Counted from the first letter of the stretch, positions 45,271 to 55,078 are shown. The stretch is 64,000 nucleotides of DNA from Aureimonas sp. AU20 (GCF_001442755.1 NZ_CP006367.1:3100001-3164000), one strand, 5' to 3'. Translations and numbers: made by a program. The notes: generated by a model not told the origin, from the letters alone.

Positions 45271-45987
45271 CTAGCCCTGCCCCGCGCGCAGGATGTAGCC
45301 GGAACCGCGCACCGTGTGGAGCAGCGGCTCGCCGACATCGCGCTCGATCTTTGAGCGCAGGCGCGAGATATGAACGTCGATGACGTTGGTCTGGGGATCG
45401 AAGTGATAGTCCCAGACATTTTCGAGCAGCATGGTGCGCGTCACCACCTGACCCGCATGTTTCATGAGATACTCGAGAAGGCGGAACTCGCGTGGCTGCA
45501 GCACGACCGTCTTGCCGCCGCGCTTGACCTCGTGGGACAGGCGATCGAGCTCGAGATCGCCGACGCGGTAGACCGTCTCGATCTCCTTCGTCGCCCGCCG
45601 CCGACCGAGGATCTCGACCCGGGCGAGAAGCTCGGAAAAGGCGTAAGGCTTGGCGAGGTAATCGTCACCGCCCGCGCGCAGGCCCGTGACGCGATCATCC
45701 ACCTGCCCCAGGGCAGAGAGGATCAGCGCGGGCGTCATGTCGCCCTTCTCGCGTAGCGCCGAGATCACCGAAAGCCCATCGCGCTGCGGCAGCATCCGGT
45801 CCACCACGAGCACGTCGTAGCCCTGCGTCTCCGCCATATGCAGCCCCGTTTCGCCGTCGGCCGCGTGGTCCGGCACATGGCCGGACTCACGAAAGGCCTT
45901 CTGCAGATAGGAGGCGGCTTCTTTGTCGTCTTCGATCAAAAGGATGCGCATGGGTTCGGATGTAGGCGAAACCGCTAACGGCGTCAT
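45271..45987 (-). CDS. OmpR/PhoB-family response regulator
   Basis: 238 residues: a receiver domain with phosphorylatable Asp63 (VVDRMLP), the acidic pair in LIEDD and Lys of LAKPYAF, then a winged-helix DNA-binding domain with REFRLLEYLMKHAGQVVTR and DVHISRLRSKIE. The 12-residue extension before the usual MRILLIEDD is kept because AAAGGA lies at a good distance before ATG 45987, while ATG 45951 has no ribosome site. It forms an operon with the following histidine kinase. Targets unknown; degP is the gene immediately upstream. Confidence 0.9.
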   Translation of the reverse strand: MTPLAVSPTSEPMRILLIEDDKEAASYLQKAFRESGHVPDHAADGETGLHMAETQGYDVLVVDRMLPQRDGLSVISALREKGDMTPALILSALGQVDDRVTGLRAGGDDYLAKPYAFSELLARVEILGRRRATKEIETVYRVGDLELDRLSHEVKRGGKTVVLQPREFRLLEYLMKHAGQVVTRTMLLENVWDYHFDPQTNVIDVHISRLRSKIERDVGEPLLHTVRGSGYILRAGQG

Positions 45988-46097
45988 CGGCCCAGTCCTT
46001 TCGGATCGTCGGATTGTGAGAAAAACTGGGTGGCGCCCCGTTTCGGAGACGCCACCCTGCTCAGTCGAACGGCGGAGATACGCCCGCCGCCGGCCGA

Positions 46098-47615
46098 TCA
46101 GCTGCCGGAGATCGGCAGGGCGACGAAGCGGTTCTGGTCGCCGTTACGCAGCTGGAACAGCGCCGCCTTGCGCCCGCTGCCGGAGGCACTCTTGATGGCC
46201 GCCTCGACATCGCTTTGCGACTTCACCTGCGTGCCGTTCACCGCCACGATCGTGTCGCCGGCCGAGACCCCGCGGGAGGCGGCTTCCGAGTCCGGGTCGA
46301 CATCGGTGACCACCACGCCCTGACCGTCGTCGGACGGGGTCAGCGTCAGACCATAACCGCGCAGCGAGGACGGGTTGACCGGCACGCTGCTGTTGGAGCC
46401 CGCGTTGGAGGCTTCATCAAGCGAGGCCAGATTGCCCAGCGCGACCTTCACCTGCTTGGCCGCATTGTCGCGCCACAGCGTCACGTCGATCGAGGTGCCC
46501 GGCTTGAACTCGGCCACCTTGCGGGCCAGCTCGCGCGGGCTCGTCACGGTCTCGCCGTTGACGGCGGTGATGACGTCGCCCGTTCGGATTCCGGCCTTGG
46601 TGGCGGGCGTCTCGGTGTCAGGCAGGGTCACGATGGCGCCATGCGTGTTGGCAAGGCCCAGCGCTTCGGCGATGTCCTTGGTCACCGGCGCGATCTGGAC
46701 GCCGAGCCAGCCGCGCTGGACATTGCCGCTGTCGCGCAGCGACTGGATCACCGACTGCGCGGTGGAGGCGGGAATGGCAAAGCCGATGCCGACAGAGCCG
46801 CCCGACGGCGAGAAGATCGCCGTGTTGATGCCGATCACCTGGCCCTGCAGGTTGAAGGCCGGACCGCCGGAATTGCCCCGGTTCACCGCCGCGTCGATCT
46901 GGATGAAGTCGTCATAGGGGCCGGCGCCGATGTCGCGGCCCCGAGCCGAAACGATGCCCGACGTCACCGAGCCGCCGAGGCCGAACGGATTGCCGACCGC
47001 CACGACCCAGTCGCCGACGCGCACCTTGGAATCGTCGGCCCAGCTGACATAGGTGAACTTGACGTTGGGCGCGTCGACCTTCAGCAGCGCCAGATCGGTG
47101 CGCTTGTCGGTGCCGATCAGCTTGGCGTCGTATTCCGTGCCATCGTTGAGGACGACGGTGTAGTTGGTGCCGCCTTCGACCACGTGGTTGTTGGTGACGA
47201 GAAAGCCGTCGTCGGAGATGAAGAAGCCGGAGCCCTGGGCCATGCCCTCGCGCGGCTTGCGGTTGGGCGCGCGCTGGCCAGGGGCGGCCGGGCCGTTCGG
47301 ATTTCCGAACTCGAAGAAGCGGCGCAGCGGGTGGCCTTCAGGCAGGTTGTCGAAGGGCGAGGCCTGCGGACCGCCGCGATCGGCCACGTCCTCGATCTTC
47401 TCCTTCACCCGGACGGAGACGACGGCGGGCGACACCTTCTCTACGACATCCGCGAAACCAGCGCTCTGCCCGGCCGGGCTAACCTGCACGGCCTGCGCGA
47501 AGGACGGCGTGGCATGGGTCAACACCCCGCCGGAAAAGGCGAGGCCGGCAACGCCCGCAGCGAGAACCGCGGCGGACAGGCGACGCTTGGTCTTGGTCGT
47601 GATCGTGTTGGTCAT
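46098..47615 (-). CDS. degP: Periplasmic serine protease DegP/HtrA
   Basis: 505-residue periplasmic protease and chaperone that removes misfolded envelope proteins. Signal peptide ends near SFAQA (residue 41); the protease domain has the triad His144 (TNNHVVEGG), Asp174 (RTDLALLK) and Ser249 (RGNSGGPA), and two PDZ domains follow at about 300-390 and 415-500. ATG 47615 follows AGGGG by seven bases; an upstream in-frame ATG would add a polar leader. It lies between the cytochrome c maturation operon and an OmpR-type two-component pair, an arrangement known from other Rhizobiales. Confidence 0.94.
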   Translation of the reverse strand: MTNTITTKTKRRLSAAVLAAGVAGLAFSGGVLTHATPSFAQAVQVSPAGQSAGFADVVEKVSPAVVSVRVKEKIEDVADRGGPQASPFDNLPEGHPLRRFFEFGNPNGPAAPGQRAPNRKPREGMAQGSGFFISDDGFLVTNNHVVEGGTNYTVVLNDGTEYDAKLIGTDKRTDLALLKVDAPNVKFTYVSWADDSKVRVGDWVVAVGNPFGLGGSVTSGIVSARGRDIGAGPYDDFIQIDAAVNRGNSGGPAFNLQGQVIGINTAIFSPSGGSVGIGFAIPASTAQSVIQSLRDSGNVQRGWLGVQIAPVTKDIAEALGLANTHGAIVTLPDTETPATKAGIRTGDVITAVNGETVTSPRELARKVAEFKPGTSIDVTLWRDNAAKQVKVALGNLASLDEASNAGSNSSVPVNPSSLRGYGLTLTPSDDGQGVVVTDVDPDSEAASRGVSAGDTIVAVNGTQVKSQSDVEAAIKSASGSGRKAALFQLRNGDQNRFVALPISGS

Positions 47616-47735
47616 GGGATACCCCTGCTGGTTCCGTTCTCGCGCTCGGCGGGACATTTCCGCTTCGTCGTTGACACGAAACCTAGAGGATCGAAGATTA
47701 CGGCAAGTTTTCAGGCGTGTGAAAGCTTGGTAAGG

Positions 47736-48227
47736 TCAGTTTCGACCCGTTTCCTGCTCCAAACGATCCAAAACCTGCGCGACAGCCGCCTCCTCGGAGG
47801 AAGACAAGGGCGCGGCCGAGGCGTCCCGCGCGCGCCGGCGCGACAGGACGAGAGCGGTGCCGCCCGCTAGCAGCAGCACGACCGGCATGCTCCAGAGAAC
47901 CAGGGTCTGCGTCTCCAGCCGAGGGCGCAGAAGCACGAACTGGCCGTAGCGCGCGACGAGATAGTCCAGCACCTGCGCATCGCTGTCTCCCGCCAGAAGA
48001 CGCTGGCGAACGAGGACGCGTAGATCCTTGGCGAGCGCCGCGTCGGAATCGTCGATCGACTGGTTCTGGCAGACCATGCAGCGCAGCTCCGCGGAGAGCG
48101 CCCTGGCGCGGGCTTCCATCCCGGCGTTCGGCAACACTTCGTCCGGTTGCACGGCCGACACAGGAGACGCTGCCAGTAGGCACAGCGCCGCCACGACGAG
48201 GCAAAACCGCCGGGTTCCCCATCGCAT
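47736..48227 (-). CDS. ccmH: Cytochrome c-type biogenesis protein CcmH (CycL)
   Basis: 163-residue thiol oxidoreductase of the haem lyase complex. Signal peptide ends near SPVSA; the active site [16 protein letters not shown] has Cys50 and Cys53, which keep the apocytochrome CXXCH cysteines reduced; one C-terminal membrane helix follows (about 105-125). It is the short CcmH form (CycL) without the TPR part, which here is the separate CcmI. It starts two bases after the ccmF stop and is the last gene of the operon. Confidence 0.93.
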   Translation of the reverse strand: MRWGTRRFCLVVAALCLLAASPVSAVQPDEVLPNAGMEARARALSAELRCMVCQNQSIDDSDAALAKDLRVLVRQRLLAGDSDAQVLDYLVARYGQFVLLRPRLETQTLVLWSMPVVLLLAGGTALVLSRRRARDASAAPLSSSEEAAVAQVLDRLEQETGRN

Positions 48228-48229
48228 CG

Positions 48230-50209
48230 TCAGGCCCTCGCGGCCGACGCGCGCCGCGCGCGGGACGGCGCACCGACCCGCAGCCGTCGGTCGGCCAGCG
48301 ACACGCAGCCGCCCAACGCCATGACCACGGCCCCCAGCCAGATCAACGTCACCAGCGGCTTTGTCCAAATCCGAACCACGGTCGCGCCGCCATTGGCCGC
48401 CGCATCGCCCAGCGAGATATAGACCTGGCTGAACCAGCGAGTGTGGATGCCCGCTTCCGTGGTCGGCATCTGTCGCGCGGGATAGAATCGCTTGGCCGAT
48501 TCGAGGCTCGCCGTCTCGCCGCCGCCGCGCGACAGGGTGAAGCGACCGACCTCCTCGCGATAGTTCGGCCCCTCGCGCGGCGCCATTCCCTCAAAGCGCA
48601 CCAGGGTTCCACCGGCCTGGACCGTATCGCCCGGCGCCATCGTGGTGATGGTCTCGGTCGAAAAGGCGCCGACGGAGACGATGCCGAGCAGTGTCACGCC
48701 AAGGCCGAAATGGGCGAGCGCCGTGCCGAAGGCCGAGCGCGGCAGGCCGCGCAACCGACGGAGGGCCAAGCGCGGTCCCACCTTCGGCAACCCGGCGCGA
48801 GCAGCCAGATCGCACAGACTGCCCGCCAGGAGCCAGACCGCCAGACCGAAGCCCAGCGCCGCGAGGATGCGCGTTCCCTGCGTCAGCGCCAGAACCAGGA
48901 CGATCGCCACGATCGCCGCGCCGATCGCGGCATAGAGGCGTTGCGCGGCGGCCAGAAGATCGCCTCGCTTCCAGGCCAGCAAAGGACCGAAGGGCACGGC
49001 GAAGAGCAGCGGCACCATGAGAGGCCCGAAGGTCGCGTTGAAGAAGGGTGCACCGACCGAGATCTTGGTGCCGGTGACGACTTCCAGCGCCAGCGGGTAG
49101 AGCGTTCCGGTCAGAACGGTGGCGCTCGCGGTGGTCAGGAACAGGTTGTTGAAGACCAGCGCCCCTTCCCGCGAGATCGGCGCGAAAAGCCCGCCGCTTT
49201 CCAGTTCGCTCGACCGCCAGGCGAAGAGCGCCAGCGAGCCGCCGATGAAGACGCAGAGAATGACGAGGATGAAGACGCCGCGCTCCGGGTCCACCGCGAA
49301 AGCATGGACGGAGGTGAGCACGCCCGAACGCACCAGGAACGTACCGAGCAGCGAAAGGGAGAAGGTAAGGATTGCCAGGAGCACGGTCCAGACCTTCAGC
49401 GCCGCGCGCTTCTCCATGACGAGAGCGGAGTGCAGCAGCGCCGTGCCGGAGAGCCAAGGCATGAAGGAGGCATTTTCGACCGGGTCCCAGAACCACCAGC
49501 CACCCCAGCCGAGTTCGTAATAGGCCCAGTAGGACCCCATGGCGATGCCGGCCGTCAGGAATACCCAGGCGATCAACGTCCAGGGCCGCACCCAGCGCGC
49601 CCAGGCCGCGTCGATCCGCCCGTCGATCAGTGCTGCGACGGCGAAGGAGAAAGCGATGGAGAAGCCGACATAGCCGAGATAGAGCAGCGGCGGATGGATC
49701 GCGAGCCCGATATCCTGAAGGATCGGATTGAGATCTTGCCCCTCGAAGGGCGCTGGCACGACGCGCGTGAACGGGTTGGACGTCAATAGGATGAAGAGCA
49801 GGAAGGCCACCAGGATCCAGGCCTGAACCGAAAGCACATTGGCTTTCAGGCTCGCCGGCAGGTCGACGCCGAAGGAGGAGACCAGCGCGCCGAACAGGGC
49901 GAGGATCAGCACCCAGAGCAGCATCGAGCCTTCGTGATTCCCCCAGACGCCAGACACCTTGTAGAGCATGGGTTTCAACGAATGACTGTTCTCAACGACA
50001 TTCAGAACCGAGAAGTCCGACGTGACATAGGCGGTGGTGAGCGCGCCGAAGGCGAAGGCGAGCAGGGCGAAGCAGCCGAGCGACGTAACGCCGCCCGTGT
50101 CCATCAGCCGAGCGTCGCCGAGACGACTGCCGAGAACCGGCAGGATGGATTGCACCAGCGCCAGGCCCAGCGCCAGCACCAGCGCGAAATGACCGAGTTC
50201 GACGATCAA
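48230..50209 (-). CDS. ccmF: Cytochrome c haem lyase subunit CcmF (CycK)
   Basis: 659-residue integral membrane protein with about 15 helices. The tryptophan-rich WWD motif [20 protein letters not shown] presents haem to the apocytochrome, and the conserved His residues of NHEGSM and IHPPLLY are haem ligands in the family. Length is normal. Its ATG overlaps the ccmE stop (ATGA at 50206-50209), so expression is coupled. Confidence 0.95.
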   Translation of the reverse strand: MIVELGHFALVLALGLALVQSILPVLGSRLGDARLMDTGGVTSLGCFALLAFAFGALTTAYVTSDFSVLNVVENSHSLKPMLYKVSGVWGNHEGSMLLWVLILALFGALVSSFGVDLPASLKANVLSVQAWILVAFLLFILLTSNPFTRVVPAPFEGQDLNPILQDIGLAIHPPLLYLGYVGFSIAFSFAVAALIDGRIDAAWARWVRPWTLIAWVFLTAGIAMGSYWAYYELGWGGWWFWDPVENASFMPWLSGTALLHSALVMEKRAALKVWTVLLAILTFSLSLLGTFLVRSGVLTSVHAFAVDPERGVFILVILCVFIGGSLALFAWRSSELESGGLFAPISREGALVFNNLFLTTASATVLTGTLYPLALEVVTGTKISVGAPFFNATFGPLMVPLLFAVPFGPLLAWKRGDLLAAAQRLYAAIGAAIVAIVLVLALTQGTRILAALGFGLAVWLLAGSLCDLAARAGLPKVGPRLALRRLRGLPRSAFGTALAHFGLGVTLLGIVSVGAFSTETITTMAPGDTVQAGGTLVRFEGMAPREGPNYREEVGRFTLSRGGGETASLESAKRFYPARQMPTTEAGIHTRWFSQVYISLGDAAANGGATVVRIWTKPLVTLIWLGAVVMALGGCVSLADRRLRVGAPSRARRASAARA

Positions 50210-50709
50210 AGTCCCGCTCCGCCCGGGCTCGGCGCGCCGATCTTGGGGCTGGACGCCCCTTCGCTGGCGACCACCGCCCCGTCCTTCCAGAGGCCGCGCG
50301 CCTTCATGTCGTCCACCACTTCCTTGGGCATGTAGGTCTCGTCATGCTTGGCGAGCACCGTGTCGGCCACGAACACATGGTCGGGCCCGACCACCCCTTC
50401 CGCGACGACGCCCTGCCCTTCGCGGAACAGGTCGGGCAGGAGGCCGGCGTAGCGTACATCGACGCTCTCCACCGTGTCGGTCACGCGGAAGCGCACGAGG
50501 TGGCTGCCGCCGCGCTCCACCGACCCGCTTTCGACGATGCCGCCGAGGCGGATGCGCTGGCCTTCCGAAGGCGGACGGGTTGCGAGATCGGTCGGCGAGT
50601 TGAAGAAGGCGACGCTGTCCGACAGGGCCGTCAGCACGAGCGCGAACGCCGCCCCCACCACGAAGAGAATGCCGAAGATCGAACCGAGGCGCTTTTGCTT
50701 GCGGGTCAT
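50206..50709 (-). CDS. ccmE: Haem chaperone CcmE (CycJ)
   Basis: 167-residue periplasmic haem chaperone with an N-terminal membrane anchor (about 9-28) and an OB-fold. His122 in LAKHDETYMP binds haem covalently and Tyr126 is the axial ligand in the family. It passes haem from CcmABCD to the CcmF/H lyase. Stop/start overlaps of four bases link it to both ccmI and ccmF. Confidence 0.95.
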   Translation of the reverse strand: MTRKQKRLGSIFGILFVVGAAFALVLTALSDSVAFFNSPTDLATRPPSEGQRIRLGGIVESGSVERGGSHLVRFRVTDTVESVDVRYAGLLPDLFREGQGVVAEGVVGPDHVFVADTVLAKHDETYMPKEVVDDMKARGLWKDGAVVASEGASSPKIGAPSPGGAGL

Positions 50710-51884
50710 CGCGTGGCGCTGTCTCCCGAGAGGTCGAGCCCGAGCGATCGCGCAAAGGCCAGGATATCCTTACCCTCAGTGCTTTCGGGTGAGAAGACGC
50801 CGAGCGCCTTCTCGCCGGCCGCCGTCGCCTCGCCCGTCTGGCCGAGAACGGTGTAGGAGCGCATCAGGCGCTTCCAGCCTTCCTTATCCTGCGGCGCGGC
50901 CTCCAGTCGGCCGGCAAGTTGCGCTACCATGCCCTCGACCATGCCGCGGCGATCGGTCTCGCTCATCTGCCCCGCTGCCTCGATATCGGCCCCGCTCGGG
51001 CCGGGCGCCTGCGCTAGGGGCTCGGACGGCGCTGCCGGGGCATTCATGCCGAGCTTGGCACTCGCATCGTCCAGCCCCGCCCGTGCCAATGTCAGCCAAG
51101 GCGCATCGGCGGGCGACGCGGCGATCAGCGCTCCCCAGGCCTCGCGCGCCTCGGCATAGCGCTCGGTCTGCGAGAGCTGCAGCGCGAGGTAGAAGCGCGC
51201 GGCCGGCGCGTCCCGGTCCAGCGCCAAGGCCGCATCGAACTGCGCCTTCGCCTCCTCGGTCACCTGTCCACCAGCCTGCTGAACCAAAGCCTCGCCGAGA
51301 CCCACCAGCTTTTCGGCGTTCGGCTTGGTCAGGCGGATGGCGTTTCGGAAAGCCACCACCGCCTTGTCGGCCTCGCCCATGCGCAGGTAGACCGGCGCGA
51401 CGATGCTCCAGCCGGTCCCATCGTCCGGCTTCTCGACCAGCCTTCGCTCAATGGCGGCAATCATGGTGGAGATATCGTCAGGCGCGCGTTCCTGTTCGCG
51501 GCTGGCCAGGGGCAGATCGCCGATCTCCGGCGAACCGGCCCTGTCGTAGAAAAGAAAGGTCGCGGCTGGTAGGAACAGGGCGACCGCAAGTCCGGCTATG
51601 ATAGCGAGGCGGCCCTGCGCCGACCGGCTCGCGCTCTGGTCGATCGCCAACGCGCTCTCGGCCTTCAAGAGACGGCGGGCGATCTCGGCGCGGGCCGTCG
51701 CGGCCTCGTCCGGGCCGATCGCCCCGCGTGCCAGATCGCCTTCCAGTTCCAGAAGCTGTGCGCGATAGACCTCCGCATCATGGCGCGGACGCGGCACCGC
51801 CGGCGCGACGCTGGTGCGAAGCAGCGGGCGAACGATCGCGATGGTCGCGATCAAGGTCATGCAGGCGGCGACAAGCCAGAACAA
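50706..51884 (-). CDS. ccmI: Cytochrome c maturation protein CcmI (CycH)
   Basis: 392 residues: two N-terminal membrane helices (about 2-18 and 95-115) with a Leu-rich cytoplasmic loop (EVYRAQLLELEGDLARG) between them, then a periplasmic TPR domain (MGEADKAVVAFRNAIRL, DAPAARFYLAL). It chaperones apocytochrome c to the haem lyase. First gene of the ccmI-E-F-H set; in Rhizobium leguminosarum this operon is called cycHJKL and lies next to feuPQ, as here. Confidence 0.93.
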   Translation of the reverse strand: MFWLVAACMTLIATIAIVRPLLRTSVAPAVPRPRHDAEVYRAQLLELEGDLARGAIGPDEAATARAEIARRLLKAESALAIDQSASRSAQGRLAIIAGLAVALFLPAATFLFYDRAGSPEIGDLPLASREQERAPDDISTMIAAIERRLVEKPDDGTGWSIVAPVYLRMGEADKAVVAFRNAIRLTKPNAEKLVGLGEALVQQAGGQVTEEAKAQFDAALALDRDAPAARFYLALQLSQTERYAEAREAWGALIAASPADAPWLTLARAGLDDASAKLGMNAPAAPSEPLAQAPGPSGADIEAAGQMSETDRRGMVEGMVAQLAGRLEAAPQDKEGWKRLMRSYTVLGQTGEATAAGEKALGVFSPESTEGKDILAFARSLGLDLSGDSATR

Positions 51885-51995
51885 GCGTCATCATCCCATG
51901 GGCGGCTTCCGACGAGACCGGCGGCCGGCGAGTAGGCCAAGCTCTATCAAGGGCGCGCAGCCCTGCCTATTCACATCGGCGCAAAGAATGTCTCG

Positions 51996-52403
51996 TCAGC
52001 CGACGGGCGTCCACGTATCGACGCCCGACCGGCAGGCGGTGCCGACCTGGCGCGTCGTCGCGCTTCCACGGGTTACGACATGGGTGTAACCCCGGCAATC
52101 CTGCGAGCCGATCCGGTAGAGCTGCGTCGGCACGACTTCGCCGCGATAGCCGTCCGCCGACCAGGGTACGGCCTGCCCGACGGCGCCGAACTGCAACGCC
52201 TGATACTGTGCGGCCAAAGCCCCCTGCTCCGCCCGGCCGCTCAGCGGCGCGTTGCCGCTTTTGGGCAGGCTGGGGCGCAGCGACAGAGCGCCGGGCGGCA
52301 GAGCAGGCGTGGACGCCTGCGTCAGGGCAGCGCCCGACGACAGGCATCCGCCGAGCGTCAGCGAGGCAAGGAGGGCCGCAAGGGTCTGAAACGCACGACG
52401 CAT
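51996..52403 (-). CDS. Lipoprotein with 17-kDa surface antigen-like C-terminus
   Basis: 135 residues. The signal peptide ends in a lipobox (TLGGC, Cys20), so the mature protein should be lipid-anchored. After a Pro/Ser-rich linker, the C-terminal part GSQDCRGYTHVVTRGSATTR and GTACRSGVDTWTPV resembles the end of the rickettsial 17-kDa / RT0821-Lpp0805 surface protein family, with two Cys probably in a disulfide. Role unknown. It lies between feuQ and ccmI; a dispersed repeat separates it from feuQ. Confidence 0.75.
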   Translation of the reverse strand: MRRAFQTLAALLASLTLGGCLSSGAALTQASTPALPPGALSLRPSLPKSGNAPLSGRAEQGALAAQYQALQFGAVGQAVPWSADGYRGEVVPTQLYRIGSQDCRGYTHVVTRGSATTRQVGTACRSGVDTWTPVG

Positions 52404-52453
52404 GGGTCAGCCTGATACCGACCGGGGCAAGCCCGGACATTCCGAACGATCTC

Positions 52454-52617
52454 AGATACTGTCTGACAACTCGGCGGTGGAAGGCCGTCGAGTGATTTTG
52501 CGACGTTCGCAAGGCGCCAAACGCAGTCGATGCCGGTGGCATCGGCGAGGATTGGCAACGAAGCGGCGGCGGAAAAGCGCCGGCAAACCGACCCGGCCGA
52601 GTTATCAAACAGTCTCT
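52454..52617 (+). repeat. Dispersed ~165-bp element, copy 2
   Basis: Left end GATACTGTCTGACAACTCGG (52455-52474) and right end CCGAGTTATCAAACAGTCTCT (52597-52617) are imperfect inverted repeats. The core is the same as copy 1 over about 50 consecutive bases (52511-52562 region). The right end runs directly into the TCA that is the feuQ stop codon on the minus strand (52617-52619). Confidence 0.8.
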
Positions 52618-54020
52618 CAGGAGATCGGCGCATCAGCGGAACGTGGCAAGGTCAGTTCGGCGCGCAATCCCCCGAATTCGGACCGGCCCAACCGAAATCC
52701 CCCCCGGTATTGCAAAACGGTCTCAGCCACGATCGAAAGGCCGAGGCCGCTTCCAGGCACGGTCTCGTCGAAGCGACGACCGCGCTTGGTCGCCTCGGCG
52801 ATCTCCGCCTCGCCGAGCCCAGGCCCGTCGTCCGACACGGTGACGAGGAAGGCGCGAGGCACCTCTGCCGAGACCGTGAGCACGATCCGGCTTCGGCCGT
52901 ATTTCGCAGCATTCTCCAAGAGATTGCCGAGCATCTCCTCCAGATCCTGCTGCTCGCCGGCAAACACGAGACGCTCCAGGGCCGCGTCCATCTCCATATC
53001 CACCCGGAACCCTGGATTGAGCTTGGCGATGACCCGGCCCAGACGCTCCACGACGGGTTTGACGGGAGCCCGGGCGATTACCCTTTCGCCGCCCGCCGCG
53101 ATGCGGGCGCGGTCGAGATAATGCTGGACATGGGCCTGCATCCGCTCGCCCTGCTCGCGCAGCACGCGCCCCTTCTCGCCGCCGATCGCTCCGGCTTCGT
53201 TCAACAGGACGGCCACCGGCGTCTTCAGGGCATGGGCGAGATTGCCGACCTGCGTCCGCGCCCGCTCCACGATGCGCCGATTGCTGTCGATCAGCGCGTT
53301 CATCTCGGCGGCGAGCGGCTGGATCTCGGTCGGGAACCGCCCCTCGAGCCGTTCCTTCTCGCCGGTACGCACCGAGGCAAGCGCGCGCTGCACGACGGAA
53401 AGCGGGCGCAGACCATAGAGGATCGCCAAGGCGTTGATGACCGTGGAACCCAAGCCGAACAGGCCGAGATAAAGCGTCAGCTGCCGGTTGAAGGCCACGA
53501 TGTCGGCATCCAGCGTGCTGGCATTGCCCATGACGCGAAAGCGTGCGGCATGGTTATCACTGTCCAGAACGACTTCCGCCTCCTCGACATAAAGCGTCTC
53601 GCCGTCGAGCCCCGGCACCCGGTAGTCGCGCCGATACTGCATGTCGAACGGCGCCTCGGCCTCCGGTACGTCCGCTATGCGCGCGCGCCCGAGCGAGAAG
53701 GACGAAAGGCGGCCGGACGTGTTGGCGCTGGCCGGCAGCACCTCCCAGTACCAGCCGGACAGGGGCTGCGAATAGGCGAGATCGCCGAGATCCGGCACGC
53801 CGCGCAAAGCGCCGGTCTCGTCAACCGTCACGGCATTGACGAGGTTGAAGAGCTGAGCACGCACCACGGCCTCGAAGCCCGACAGGGCCGTCCGCTCGTA
53901 GAGCGAGGAAATCAGGCCGCCGACCACGAGAAAGGCCGCGATCGCCCAGAGGCTGGACATGCCGACGACACGCACCGTGAGGCTTGCCGAGAAACGGGTC
54001 TTCCGCGGCACTTCGCTCAC
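52617..54020 (-). CDS. feuQ: Sensor histidine kinase FeuQ
   Basis: 467-residue PhoQ-like kinase: TM1 about 22-40, periplasmic sensor about 41-183, TM2 about 184-204, HAMP, a HisKA box with His263 in NLAHALKTPVAVLLNEA and a HATPase domain with NLLENAAKYG, DDGPGLG and GSGLGLSIV. In Sinorhizobium FeuPQ responds to osmotic state and controls cyclic glucan export and symbiosis; in R. leguminosarum it affects iron uptake. Identity rests on the PhoQ-type layout plus position next to feuP and cycHJKL. It starts 27 bases after feuP. Confidence 0.85.
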   Translation of the reverse strand: MSEVPRKTRFSASLTVRVVGMSSLWAIAAFLVVGGLISSLYERTALSGFEAVVRAQLFNLVNAVTVDETGALRGVPDLGDLAYSQPLSGWYWEVLPASANTSGRLSSFSLGRARIADVPEAEAPFDMQYRRDYRVPGLDGETLYVEEAEVVLDSDNHAARFRVMGNASTLDADIVAFNRQLTLYLGLFGLGSTVINALAILYGLRPLSVVQRALASVRTGEKERLEGRFPTEIQPLAAEMNALIDSNRRIVERARTQVGNLAHALKTPVAVLLNEAGAIGGEKGRVLREQGERMQAHVQHYLDRARIAAGGERVIARAPVKPVVERLGRVIAKLNPGFRVDMEMDAALERLVFAGEQQDLEEMLGNLLENAAKYGRSRIVLTVSAEVPRAFLVTVSDDGPGLGEAEIAEATKRGRRFDETVPGSGLGLSIVAETVLQYRGGFRLGRSEFGGLRAELTLPRSADAPIS

Positions 54021-54047
54021 CCGTTCGCGCTCCGGCAGCCGCTGATG

Positions 54048-54710
54048 TCAGCCATCCCGGTGCATCCGATAGCCGAGGCCCCGCACCGTCTCGATCAGGT
54101 CCAGGCCGATCTTGCGGCGCAGGCGGCCGACGAAGACTTCGATCGTGTTGGAATCACGGTCGAAATCCTGATCGTACATGTGTTCGGTCAGTTCGCTGCG
54201 CGAGACGATCTCGCCTTGGTGATGCATGAGATAGGCGAGCAGCCGGTACTCGTGCGAGGTCAGCTTCAGCGGCGTGCCGTCGACGGTCGCGCGGGAGGAT
54301 TTGGTGTCGAGCCGCAGCGGCCCGCAGTGGATTTCGGACGAGGCATGGCCGGCCGCGCGGCGGATCAGGGCGCGAAGGCGCGCCAAAACCTCCTCCATGT
54401 GGAAGGGCTTGGCGACATAATCGTCCGCCCCCGCGTCGATGCCTGCCACCTTGTCGCTCCAACGGTCACGCGCGGTCAACAACAGGACAGGCATGGCGCG
54501 CCCGTCGCGGCGCCAGCGCTCCAGGACGCTGATCCCATCCATCTTGGGCAGGCCGACATCCAGCACCACGGCGTCGTAGGGTTCGGTATCGCCGAGGAAA
54601 TGACCGTCCTCGCCATCGACCGCGCTGTCCACGACATAGCCCGCCGCGCGCAGCGCCTCGCCGAGTTGGCGGCTCAGATTGGCGTCGTCCTCAACGACCA
54701 AGATACGCAT
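54048..54710 (-). CDS. feuP: Response regulator FeuP
   Basis: 220-residue OmpR-family regulator. Receiver domain with MRILVVEDDANLS, Asp51 (VVLDVGLPKMDG), Thr79 and Lys101 (VAKPFH); winged-helix domain with LTSHEYRLLAYLMHHQGEIVSR and RLRRKIGLDLIETVRGLGYR. GGAGG precedes ATG 54710 by five bases; the frame stays open upstream without homology. It is the partner of the following kinase and lies 35 bases downstream of a FeuN-like gene. Confidence 0.9.
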   Translation of the reverse strand: MRILVVEDDANLSRQLGEALRAAGYVVDSAVDGEDGHFLGDTEPYDAVVLDVGLPKMDGISVLERWRRDGRAMPVLLLTARDRWSDKVAGIDAGADDYVAKPFHMEEVLARLRALIRRAAGHASSEIHCGPLRLDTKSSRATVDGTPLKLTSHEYRLLAYLMHHQGEIVSRSELTEHMYDQDFDRDSNTIEVFVGRLRRKIGLDLIETVRGLGYRMHRDG

Positions 54711-54745
54711 CGTGCCTCCGGTTCGGTGTTTCGATTCGCGAGGCT

Positions 54746-55078
54746 TTATTGCGGAATCGTGATCGTCTGACGGCGGGGCCGGCTGCCGTCGCGCGCGGGC
54801 ACCAGAACCGTGACGACGCAGACCGTGCGCCCGCCCTGCTCGGAGATCTGAACGGACAGAACCTGTCCGCCCGTCTGCGCGGAGGCCTGGGCGGCGGCGG
54901 ACGAGCAACCGCCCTGGGCCAGGAGTTCGGGTCGCTCGCCCGGCTCGTGCGAGGCGGCGGGGGCGAGCGCCGACACGCCGCCCACGCCCGGCGCGGACCA
55001 GTTCGCCGAGGAAGGCGAGACCGCCGCCCACAGCGAAAGGCCGGCCATGAGGGGGAGAAGGAGCGTGCGGCGGGTCAT
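54746..55078 (-). CDS. feuN: Small periplasmic PepSY-like protein, FeuN candidate
   Basis: 110 residues with a signal peptide (TLLLPLMAGLSLWAAVSPSSA) and a C-terminal PepSY-like strand-rich segment (GGQVLSVQISEQGGRTVCVV and the final RRQTITIPQ). Two Cys may form a disulfide. In Sinorhizobium meliloti the small periplasmic protein FeuN is encoded directly upstream of feuPQ and restrains the kinase; position, size class and export fit that role here. Sequence similarity to FeuN could not be checked, so the symbol is a proposal. Confidence 0.65.
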   Translation of the reverse strand: MTRRTLLLPLMAGLSLWAAVSPSSANWSAPGVGGVSALAPAASHEPGERPELLAQGGCSSAAAQASAQTGGQVLSVQISEQGGRTVCVVTVLVPARDGSRPRRQTITIPQ

